The notes under the pieces: generated by a model
What the model saw: only the letters and a program-made list of their open reading frames with translations
What the model was told of the DNA's origin: nothing
The model's database searches: none
In this document: piece after piece, positions 23,143-33,490 of the stretch
Layout: each line of letters starts with the position of its first letter
Numbering within the stretch: the first letter of the stretch is position 1
From: Thozetella sp. PMI_491
Taxonomy: Eukaryota > Ascomycota > Sordariomycetes > Chaetosphaeriales > Chaetosphaeriaceae
Assembly: GCA_021432635.1 (NCBI GenBank)
Contig: MU270017.1
Span: 124,001 to 188,000 of the forward strand
Direction: 5' to 3'
Length of the DNA stretch: 64,000 nt
Program-made: the position numbers and the translations under genes

Positions 23143-25550
23143 ATATGGCATCTTTTACTATGCCGCGTTAAGCCTAGAGATGGGGTATCCTGCCACAGTA
23201 GCCGAGAGCAAAGCGTCTCCATGCCGTGGCCCTGTTCAAGAAAGACGTAATGCAGTTTACCCATAGGCGAATCAGGATTCAAAGAGCCGCATGTATACAA
23301 TGACTAATTTCACATAGTCTCTCGTGCCGAGGGGAAGTAGTCCAATCTCTTAGCATCGGGCACTGCAAGCCGAGCCAGTCAGGAATACCTTCAGGAGCGC
23401 GCGTCATCCTGCAGAGGACAAGAGCTGATATCTAGCCAGTGATTGAAGGAGATGCTGAGTGACATAAATTAGCAATTAACACATTCACCTTGTACTACAC
23501 TTCCGCAGGCCAGGCATGATATTAGGTGTGACCGCGAAAATTAGAGACAGTGAAAGCTGATATGCACTTCCGTTCCTTCTTCCTTCAGGAACATCATCGA
23601 CCTCTAGCTTCCTGTCGTGGAGCCATGCATGGATCTTAGCTATGAGAGTTCAAGTCAGTCTTCGATTTTAACTCGGAAGCCATCTTCAACAAAAACTCGG
23701 GCAGGAAATTACCCCTTGGTTAAAATTAGCTTATAGAGGCGGCTAGAATCCGTGATACTGTACACAAAAGGGGCACAGGAGCCTCAACCATCAAGCCCTG
23801 CCAAAAGGGCGAAAACACTGTGTCACCAGCCCGTCTTCTAAGCCCAACTGGCTGGCTAAGTTGCGCCCCTATAACATAGTCTACCCATGCTGGTCGCAGC
23901 CGATTTAATTATACGCGTCCTCTCGGATCAGACTGGGCTGCTACGTATTTGTTTATCTTTCCGCTGTGGTACATTATCTTTTTATTCTCCAGGTTAAACG
24001 TGATTAACACTCGTAACTTAAACACCCGTTCCGGGCTTACGAACTGCGAAAACGCCCTGATTCATCCCCTTTTGTGCTAAGAGTTGTGGGCTTATGATAG
24101 TTTATCAAATTCACTTAGACCTTTACCCGTAAAATACCAATGTATATTTAACGACCAGATATGCCAGTCGACTAGTACACGTGGCCCTGAATGTTATCAA
24201 GTCTTCTACTTGCACGAGTCCAACATGTAACTACATTGCCACATTGATTAGCCAGTCTCAGAGGAGATAAAACGAAGGTCTTGGGCGAGTTTTGATGCGT
24301 TCATGGTTCGCTCGTGAATCTAAACTGTCAGTCCGAACCCTACCAGCCCGGCCTTCCTGCCTCGTCCATTGTTACCGCGAGGCCTCCCAGTTTTTCACCC
24401 TTAGAGGCATTCGAGGTTCTGGCTGATTGATCGAACTTTGGAATCAGGCTTAAATTGTTTGATCCATGACCTGTGGCGACGTATATACTTCCAGCACTGA
24501 GAATATCGAATACGGCAGTATAATCATTTCTCAATTCCAATTCTTGGGCCTTCACGTGCCCTCCCGTGAACATTGGAAACATGTATGACAATGTTACGTA
24601 CCCGATTTCATTCTCCCTTCCATTCGATGCTAATACTGATCACATAGGCCGATTGGGAGCTCAACTGCAAACACAGATATCGCCCTGACTGGGATCTGAT
24701 TTGTATTCCGTTCCAGCTACCGCCTCTTCGTCATACACGTACAAATGGAAGGCCGTAGTCCTGTCTCCACCATTGTTTGCTTCAACCTTGGCAGACGCAT
24801 CCGAGTTGTGCCGCTGCCAAGCAGGACGTGTACTGTAGTGGCCAGTTCGACTTGTGGGACGAAATGGATACCAACAGGGCGCTTCAAGGTTGTGGGTGAT
24901 CTTGCCGCTGGCTTTAGCTCCGGAATCGCTGGCCGGTCTCAACCCCATGGCGTCCCGACCGCCTGTGTCCCACCGCGACAACGGGGGAGGCGGGCCACGT
25001 CTGGATGTCTCATTGGGCCGGAAGCCTCCCCGACACTTGCCACACAGCTTCTATCCGAGCAAACCTGGCAACAAACGGTGAGCTACCCCTGAAAGGAGAA
25101 AAAAATCCCAGGGCCGAATGACTATTAATACTGGAGGATCTCCCAAGCAATATGGTAGCCACACACCGGAAGATTGAGACTGACAGGACCTCAGGCTACC
25201 TCGTGTCTTGCTCTTCCCTATCTTTGATTCAAAGTACCTCCAAAGGTACAGTACGAACCCAAGTCACTTTTGCTCCACACAGCGTAAACCGGCACCAACA
25301 AGCGAAACGTCCATGCCAACCCCGCACTAAAACCCTTGGCGTGACCCACACGAGGTCTCCACATCCCAGGCACAGCTGCCGCCTTGCCATGCTGTCATGG
25401 TGCAGCCGGGATTCGTTCCCTGGCGAAATCTCCCCCGACATCCCAGAAAGAAGGAGCAGCTCTGCTATAATGCACGGGAGAAGGGATAAAGAAGCAATTG
25501 AGCCGCCAGCGGCGAGGCCCGCCAGCAATACCGAGCTCCACGGACGGCGC

Positions 25551-25556
25551 TATAAG
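25551..25556 (+). promoter_or_regulatory. possible TATA box of the beta-glucosidase gene
   Basis: TATAAG lies 115 bases before the ATG at 25671. It lies downstream of an in-frame ATG at 25470, so it favours the shorter protein with the ordinary signal peptide. Confidence 0.35.
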
Positions 25557-25670
25557 CCGGTCTTCGCCGCTCCGTGGTGCAAGGTGCTGCTGCTTTTGGC
25601 AGCGTCGTCGCTCTCGCTGCTCTTCTTCAGTTCTGCACCTTGGTCCGTGGTTGCGCGACTGGCCGATGCC

Positions 25671-28065
25671 ATGAAGCCCTCGACCTTCTTCTGCGCACTT
25701 GCCGCGCAGTCTGGCGCTTCTGCGGCCCTCCAGGAGTCTGAATTGCCCTATTACGGCCGCAGCCCACCGGTGTATCCCTCACGCAAGTCCATATTCCGTC
25801 GCTGTAGCGCAAAGGCTCGAGCTTGCTAACGAGACGGCAGCGAATGGCACCGGCACCTCTAGCCCGAGATGGGGCATCGCCTACGGAAATGCTAGGGCCC
25901 TCGTGTCCCAGATGACGATCGAAGAGAAAGTCAACATCACACACGGCTGGAAAGGGCCCTGCGCGGGCAATACGGGCGCCGTACCCCGGCTGGGCATCGC
26001 GTCGATCTGTTTCTCCGATGCGCCGGACGGTGTGAGAGGCCAAGAGTTCGTATCGGCCTTCCCAGCCGGCATTCACGTGGCCGCCACGTGGAATAAGGAA
26101 TTGATGTACGAGTATGGCAAGGCTATGGGCGAGGAGTTCTACGGTAAGGGCATCCACGTCGCGCTGGGACCTGTGGCGGGTCCTCTGGGCCGTATTGCGC
26201 GCGGTGGGCGGAACTGGGAGGGGCTAAGCAACGATCCGTACCTTGCCGGCGTGGCCATGGGTGGAATCACGCGTGGTATGCAAGACGCTGGCGTGATAGC
26301 AACCCCGAAGCACTTCGTCCTCAACGAGCAGGAGTTCCGGCGAAGGGAGTCGTCCATGGGCGAAGCCATGAGTTCCAACGTCGACGACCGTACGCTGCAC
26401 GAGCTCTACGTCTTCCCTTTCATGGACTCGTTGCGGGAGGGTGCTGGCGCCGTCATGTGCAGCTACCAACGCGCGAACCACTCGTACGGCTGCCAAAATT
26501 CGAAGCTGCTGAACGGCATCCTCAAGACCGAGCTTGGCTTCGAAGGCTTCGTCGTCAGCGACTGGGACGCGCAGCACTCTGGCGTGGCGTCTGCAAATGC
26601 CGGCCTGGACGTGGTCATGCCCGGCGCAGGATACTGGGGAGCCAACCTGACCATGGCCGCCAAGAATGGATCTCTGAGCGAGGATCGGCTCACCGACATG
26701 GCAACCCGGCTCCTCGCGTCATGGTACTACCAGCTCCAGGAGTCCTATCCACCCACCTCGGTGTTCCCCAGCACCCAGAAGCACCTGACGGTGGACGTTC
26801 AGGGCGATCATGCCAAGCTTATCGAGGATATTGGTGCGGCCGGGACTGTGCTGGTTAGAAATGTTAACGGCACGCTCCCGCTGAAGAAGCCCCGGTTTTT
26901 GTGTGTATACGGGTACGATGCCGTGGTCAAGGCCGTCCCGTGGCAGGACCCGGCCCGGTTCGGAGGCGGCTATGGCATCAACTTTGGCTGGAGCACCTTG
27001 AACGGAACTCTCATCACCGCCGGTGGGTCCGGGGGCAGCACGCCGGCGTACGTCGTGTCTCCCTTCCAGGCGCTGCAGGAACGCGTTGTCAAAGATCGTG
27101 GCATTCTAAGGTGGGACTTTTGGTCCGAGAATCCTTCGCCTGCCTATGTCAATGCCGATGCCTGTCTCGTCTTCATCAATGCGTACGCATCTGAGAGCTT
27201 CGACCGGACAAGCCTGCAAGACGAGTTTAGTGACAACCTGGTTCGGAACGTGGCGGCGAACTGCTCTAGCACTATCGTTGTCATCCATTCTGCCGGTAAG
27301 TATCGATGGATGCCCCGATTACAGCCCTGATGTTGACCATTCCAAGGCATCCGAACGATTGCGGACTGGTTCGACCATCCGAATGTGACGGCAATCCTGT
27401 ACGCCGGCCTACCTGGCCAGGAGAGCGGACATAGCTTGGTCTCAGTCCTCTACGGGGACGTTAACCCCACGGGACGGCTTCCGTACACCGTTGCCAAGAA
27501 GGAGAGCGACTATGGACACCTCCTGAACTCGACGCTATCGTTCGACACGTTCCCCGACGACAACTTCACTGAAGGATTGTACATTGATTATCGGGCCTTC
27601 GACAAGCAGAACATCGAGCCTCTCTACGAGTTTGGCTTTGGGCTTTCGTACACCACCTTTGCCTTTTCTAACTTCTCGGCGAACATCTCGTCCAAATCTC
27701 CTGCCGAGTTTCCAGATCCGACTCTGTCTATCGTCCAAGGAGGTAATCCATCTCTCTGGGATACGGTGGTGGTGGTGCGGTGCACCATCCAGAACTCGGG
27801 ATCCGTTGATGGCGCCGAGATTGCGCAGCTCTATGTCGGCATCCCGGGCGACGACACGCCGGTTCGTCAGCTCCGCGGCTTCAACCGCGTGGGACCGCTT
27901 GCGCCGGGTGCGTCGCGGAAGTCGGTCTTTGAGCTAACCAGAAGGGATCTAAGTGTGTGGGACGTTGTCGCCCAGGAGTGGCGGCTCCGGCGTGGCGAGT
28001 ACAAGATCTGGATTGGTGCTAGCAGCCGGGACTTGAGGCTGAGCGGAACCGTAACGATATCATAA
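25671..28065 (+). CDS. GH3 beta-glucosidase, secreted
   Basis: Three exons, 25671-25782, 25841-27295 and 27347-28065, give 761 aa. Intron 1 uses a GC donor (GCAAGT) with branch GCTAAC and acceptor CAG; only this junction joins YYGRSPPVYPS in frame to PNGTGTSSPRW, as the family requires. Intron 2 has GTAAGT and an AAG acceptor. GH3 enzymes release glucose from the non-reducing end of cellobiose and related beta-glucosides. The nucleophile is Asp278 in VVSDWDAQH. Substrate-pocket motifs GPVAGPLGR, GGRNWEG and PKHFVLNEQE are intact. The C-terminal GH3 domain (GLPGQESGHSL...NPTGRLP) and fibronectin-III-like tail are present. The N-terminus MKPSTFFCALAA is a weak signal peptide. An in-frame ATG at 25470 would add 67 aa with a strong hydrophobic segment (CKVLLLLAASSLSLLFF), making a membrane-anchored form. 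Several N-glycosylation sequons fit secretion. Confidence 0.93.
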
Positions 28066-28532
28066 CGTATCAACATGCTTGTGAGACAATAACCTCCTAT
28101 CTTCCCACTCGGCCGGCCCGGCCCATTTGTAATGGATGGTGGGTGGTGGTGGAACATTTCCCGCACACTTGCAGCGGCCCCACACGGATCCGGCAGTCTA
28201 GCGGCTTTTCTTCCGCAGACTTGCATGTAAATGCGGTCTTTGACTAGTGGCAACCAAGAGTTTGAAGCTATTCTTCGCTCTCATGCTCGGTCTTCTGCCT
28301 TGGCTGACCTAAGACTTGCAGCGAGAGTTGCTCATTTGCGGGAGTTATGGATCCAACACGAGGTCCGCCTTCCCAGGTAGCCTTGTCATATTAGGGGACA
28401 CGTCCTTGCTGGCAGGACGTTCAGAGATAAAGCTGCAATCTCCTCCCATCACAGTGTCACTTGTATGCCGCCGCCATATCATCCAGTTAGACTTGGATAA
28501 ATCTAGTTAGCCAATTCAGCATTTGTTCCGAT
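28066..28532. other. intergenic between beta-glucosidase and SDR genes
   Basis: It holds the 3' end of the beta-glucosidase transcript and the SDR promoter. No gene or distinct motif seen. Confidence 0.5.
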
Positions 28533-29794
28533 ATGGCAACCAAAGGGTGGGACCACCTCAAGGACATTCCTGATTTAAGTGGCCGGGTCGCGGTCGTAAC
28601 CGGTGGGAGGTGAGTGACTGTCCGATCGGCCAACTCTTCCTATTTGGCAATTCGGGAGAACTAATAGCGTCCTCAGCGGCGGTCTTGGAGAACCGACCGT
28701 CGCGTTCTTAGCCAAGGCAGGAGCCAAGGTGTACCTGTCGGCGAGGAACCAGCCCAAGGCCGAGCGAGCCGTAGAGAACATCCATGTATCGTTCCCAGGG
28801 ATCCCGACAGATCGCATTGTCCCGTTACCTATAGATCTCGAAGATATCGGAAACATCGTTGCGGGTGCCGCTCGCCTTCGCGCGGCCGAGACTAGACTGG
28901 ACCTCCTGAGTATGCTTCCCATGTGTCGATGGTTACTCGCGGGCGGATGACGAAGTCTTTTTCCTGACGAGGCTGCAGTACACAATGGAGCACTTCCCGG
29001 GGGCAGACTCGATCTCGCCAATACAGGAATCCAGGTCGCAATGGCAGTCAAGTGCGTTTTCCTCCCATCCCCAAGCAGAACAGAGAAGGTGGGTGCTGAC
29101 CAGAAGCATAGCTGTGTCGGTCTGTTCGTCCTCACACAGGAGCTACAGCCTCTCTTAACGGCCACCGCCCGGGAGCCAGGATCGGATGTGCGAGTAATCA
29201 CGGTACGGCTTCAAATCCTACAAATCACTTTCTCGTTGGTTGGGAACTTAACTAACAGGTGGCATATAGCTCTCCTCCAAAACCCAGAACATCTTTGTTC
29301 CTGCAGATTACCAGCCCAACTTCCGAGACCCAGCCGGCGGGGACTTCATCAACCCAGGCTCCATCCCCGCGTCCGAAGGCCCCCTGGGCTTCTTCCCCGC
29401 TCAACGCCAGTACGGCGTCACCAAGCTGGCAGCCACCATCATCGTGTCGGAGCTACAGGCGCGCTACGACGCCGACGGCCTGTCCATCCTCAGCATCTGT
29501 CTCGAGCCGGACACTACCCGGACCACGACTGCGTGGGCCAGCATGCCGTTCTGGATGAAGCCTCTCCTGCCGCTGATCTCGGTGCTACCGGTGCAAGGGT
29601 GCAAGAACACGCTGTTCTTGGCTACGGCGCCCGTGGTGCGCGCCCAAGACTTGTACTACAAGGGGCGCTTCGTTGGCAAGACGGGCGATCCCGTGGCGCC
29701 GCACCCGGCGGCGAGGAACTCGGTGGTGGCGAAGGAGCTTTGGACGTCGGTCGAGTCGCTCGTCAAAGCATACAGGGAGAAGCACGGGGTCTGA
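28533..29794 (+). CDS. short-chain dehydrogenase/reductase (SDR)
   Basis: Five exons, 28533-28609, 28677-28909, 28979-29051, 29112-29202 and 29270-29794, give 332 aa with consistent phases. Introns are 60-69 nt. The Rossmann cofactor motif is T23-G-G-S-G-G-L-G30. The active site has Ser160/Ser161, Tyr206 and Lys210 (YGVTK). The usual NNAG after strand 4 reads IHNGA here. Because NRPS-like or redox partners are absent nearby, the substrate is unknown; the length and the HYP-like insertion between Ser and Tyr (DYQPNFRDPAGGDF) resemble the retinol-dehydrogenase/WWOX-like classical SDRs of fungi. It is cytosolic by lack of a signal. Read without splicing, the locus looks like a broken gene; with introns removed it is intact. 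Its position next to the beta-glucosidase may be chance. Confidence 0.88.
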
Positions 29795-29977
29795 GGTCGA
29801 GTGGTTGGTAGAGAATTTGCATGGCAGAGCACAGTTCGCGCTCGAGAGTGTCGCGCAAGTTCATGTATCATTATCATACGAACATGTCGTGGTAGCAAGC
29901 AAACTAGATAGATATAACATGGGTATCCCCTCCCTGCCCCTGCACACAACCATAACCGCACCAGTCACATATGCGGA

Positions 29978-32001
29978 TCACTGCAGCTTCTTGTCTTCAT
30001 CCTCGGCCTCGACCTCCTCCTCCTCGATGGCCCAGTCCTTGAAGCCCTCGCCACGGACCCAGCTGATGCCCTTCCTCCAAGGGGCCTCCCGGATCGCCCG
30101 GGCGTCCCGCTCGTACACGACGCCGCTGACCATCAGGGCCAGCACAAAGACCCAGACGTCGCCGCCCTTCATGGCGCGCCACCAGCGCCGCTTGACGCCG
30201 ACCTTCCACAGGCTGTCCACACTGAGGCGGGCGCTGTACAGGAAGTTATCCCGGCCGCCCTTGCGCTCCACAAACGCCCACAAGCCCGCCAGGAACCCGC
30301 CGAGGAAAAAGCGCTGCGTGGGCAGGAACGAGCGCGGGAACCACTTCTGGAAGAAGCAGATGGACGCCCAGGCGGTTCCCACGCTGCCGGTCACGAAGGT
30401 CGACATGCGCAGAGCGCCTGTCAAGAGCTTTTGGATCGTGGCGACGGGGAAGTTGTACAGAGACTTGTAGCCCGGAATCAGCATCGCGCTTCCGATAAGC
30501 AGGAAGAGCCGCGTGAGCGGCGGGAAGGAGCTGAGCCAGAAGGTGAGGTACGTCCGGCTGCATGAGGGATCATTAGGGTGCAGAGTGGCGCACGAGAGGT
30601 GCGTAATCAAGGGATGGGCACCCGAGGTCAGGGGGGCGATGGCGGACACCGCTGCTGGGAGGGTGTCCTCTTTGTTCGGAAACAAAGTTGGGGAGATGAA
30701 AGGCCTGGCGATCGAGGTCAGTTCTGTGACTCAATTACGGAACGAGGGCGGCAAACTTACGGCCAGCTGAGACGGGCCATCTGAGCGAGACTGTCGACGA
30801 TCTCGTGGGTGCTCGGCCAAGAAAGGGCGGCAGGGTAGAACTCGGGCCGGGGGTGGAGATAGGCCGAGGAGTGGTTGAAGATGAAGTCACCGAGGCCCTA
30901 GTGGATTTAGAGTCAGCTACGAGCGCATTTGAGCGTCCCGGCAGGGAGGATCTGCTACGCACCTTATCGAAGGTGTCCCGGTCGAAGACCACGGCATGTA
31001 GGAGCTGGCCAAAGGCAAACGGCTGGAGCATCCAGCTGCCCCACCACCACGGCCGTGCCGCCAGCTTGTCCGGCTTGCCGTTGATGCCCTTCTCCCAACC
31101 CCAGATCATGCCGTTGGACTCAGCGCAGTTCCAGCCGAACTCAAGCGCGCGGAACATGGCAAAGATGGCGACCGATACGCGGAGCTGAGCCGAGGGGTAG
31201 ATGCCGAGGGCGAGGCCCGCAAGGGAGGCACCCACGGCCGGAGCGTACGGCGAGGTGAGCGTGTCGGCCGTGCGCGGGTTGCGGACTCGGAACGGCGCAG
31301 CCGACGGCGCGAGGAGATGCGCGCGTAGGCGCGAGAAGAAGCGGAAGAGGAGGCGGTACATCAGCAGAATGGTGCTGAGGGACAGCGAGAGCCGGAGGGT
31401 CGGCGACTTGTGGAGGGGCTGCTTCTGCGGTTGGTTCGTCGTTGCTCTGCCGGCGCATCGCGGTTAGCTCACCACCATTGCTATTGCCATGCCCATGTGG
31501 GCGCGGGCACCAAGGGGGGGGGGAGAGGGGTGTGGTCGTCACATACTCTTGCTTTTTACCCATCAGGCGGGCTGTCACCACCTCGGCTAGCTTCATCAGC
31601 GTCCCCGTCGCGACGAACACTCGCAGCGAGTGCCGGATCGCGCGGGAATTGTAGTCATCGGCGGCGGCGGCCGATGCCGCGGTGCTGCTCTCAGCCGGCT
31701 TGCCCTCGCCGGCCGGCTCCTTGCTCTTCCCCTTGGGGCCCTTGGCCAGGGAGGGTGCCCTCCCTCGGCTCTTGGGCGGCCCCTCCATGATGCGTTGGAC
31801 GGTCTCGACGGTCGGGACGCGCTTTTTGAGAGCGCGCGACCGCGAGATGACATATTTGTGCAGCAGGGCATACTCGCGGGCTGAGATGGTGTAGCGCAGG
31901 GCGTTGCGGAGGACCTGGTCGGCCGCCGACGGAAGGGGTGCTCCGGAGGGCGCCGTCGCGGCCGGCGGCTTCGTGCTCGAGGGCCCGGCGGGGGAGGCCA
32001 T
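29978..32001 (-). CDS. TMEM135-like multi-pass membrane protein
   Basis: Four exons, 32001-31547, 31446-30963, 30897-30761 and 30557-29978, give 551 aa. Donors are GTATGT, GTGCGT and GTAAGT, and introns are 100, 65 and 203 nt. About seven hydrophobic segments are seen. They include LSLSLSTILLMYRLLF, a Gly/Ala-rich segment (VGASLAGLALGIYPSA), FVTGSVGTAWASICFF, FFLGGFLAGLWAFVER and VWVFVLALMVSGVVY. The order and the FLAGLW-type segment after a charged loop resemble animal TMEM135. That protein sits on mitochondria, peroxisomes and lipid droplets and affects mitochondrial dynamics and peroxisomal lipid handling. The N-terminal 150 aa are soluble and Lys/Ser/Ala-rich, and the C-terminus is highly acidic (EEEEVEAEDED). 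Organelle and function in fungi are inferred. The start is the first ATG of the frame. Confidence 0.75.
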
Positions 32002-33490
32002 CGTGGTCAATGGCGGCGATGCCGGATCGACGGGGTCGGTGTTTTGTTCTGCTTATCCTCTGCCGCTGGAAGTTTGTGGGCGTTTGCTGGCGGATATGTG
32101 ACGGAGACCGGGCAAGGCTGGTGCGCGGGCGTCGGATTTAGTGGGAGCTATTGCTGACCACCTGCCTAAGCTCTACCTTATCTCTCTAGCTTGCAACGGT
32201 TCCTCGGACTGCGACCAAGCGCAACGTTTTGCACTCGGCTACAGGACCTAGCATCGATGGGGGGTGACGGCGGGGATATTCTTTGGCCTACGAGTCGTCG
32301 CGTATCAATGCTAAAGAGGGCCAGCCGCGTTGGCATCAACAAACAGGGGGAAAATAAAAAAAATTAATGGTGCCTCGGGAAGGATGGGGGGGAGGGATGC
32401 CGCGTCGTGGATTTACGTGGGTTTAGCGGCCGACACGCCGCCGTCTTGCTAATGGGAGCCAGAGAAGCTACGTAGTAAATGGGATTTTGCATGTGCAATC
32501 TGCCTCGGCCCACCCCTGGCACGCGAGCCAACTGGAAGCTTGAGCTTGGAACCCACACCCATCGGACCCCCCATCGCACCCCATCGGATTGCGGGGATGG
32601 CTTTGATTGCAGCACTGGCGTCACCAATGCATCCCCCGGGGACACGGTGGGAATGCGGTATGGCGCCGCGCTGGGGTTGTCAGAACTTCTACATTCGTAC
32701 CCTACTACGTTACACCTTGGATATCGCATCCCAGAGCCCTAGTCCCAAACTCGTTTCCCCTCCTGCGAAAAGCGCCGGAGGATGGCCCCTACAGCTATAG
32801 GCGAAACTTAGGCCGAACTTCGCTTTGAAAGACGAAAGGCACGCCAACACGTCTAAAGACATGTGACGGGTCGATCAGCGCCACGAAACAACACCAGGGC
32901 TGGGGAGGAATGCAAGTCACCAGCCGCACACTACGCAGGGAGAGCGAGGGAATATGGGGTATAAAGTCAAGTCGGCACTTTCTTGTGTTCCTGAGGTACT
33001 GTACCGGAATCTAATCGTGCGCACACTAGTGATCCATTTTCCTTGTCCTTTCCTGTTCCTTTTGATGTTCCGTGGGTGCCATGCCACTAGGCACTGCATG
33101 TGGGTTTTCGTCTCTGCTCCCTAAACTATCGCGACATGACTCCCGCCCATCCGGGAAGCAGCGGGTACGAAAGACCCCTGCACCAACCGCACTCTCTTCT
33201 TTTTTTTCTTTGTCGCTCTCGTGTTCTTTTTTAGGGGTTAATTCGTACAACTCCGGTCGCGATGCAGCCTGAAGAGGGCAAGACAGCGTGGTGTGATGAT
33301 GGGGGTAAGCCGGAGGGGTATTAAAGAAAATGGGTATGAATGTGTTGTAGTGCAAATGCAAGTCCCTGCTGGAATATCCCTGATCCTGAACCCTTCGCGC
33401 CGGGAATACCAAATCATCATTCGTTAATCGTAGCAGCCGATCGGTGTGCCCCCAGGGTGGGGGAGCCGAGGCCTCGAGGCCATAGGAGAA
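32002..33490. other. intergenic
   Basis: No gene seen. The left part is the promoter of the TMEM135-like gene and the right part the 3' region of the BTB gene. An A/T-rich patch sits near 32351-32370. Confidence 0.5.

Larger units (their letters stand above)
16945..25670. other. 8.7-kb stretch without a recognisable gene
   Basis: The first 1-1.5 kb is presumably the promoter and long leader of the minus-strand gene ending upstream. Beyond that, open frames are short, often paired on both strands, and none resembles a known family; I found no chain of exons. Composition drifts from GC-rich (17-22.5 kb) to AT-richer (about 23.3-24.3 kb). No transposase, reverse transcriptase or terminal repeat was recognised. 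Decayed repeats, non-coding RNA genes or orphan genes remain possible. Confidence 0.45.

Noticed and set aside
24340..24981. Two short minus-strand frames with mixed composition (83 and 106 codons), a possible two-exon gene
   Set aside because: Their composition is more protein-like than their surroundings, but I found no convincing splice junction, start context or family match.
28533..29794. SDR locus read as a broken pseudogene
   Set aside because: The frame changes are explained by four ordinary introns; the spliced product has all SDR motifs.
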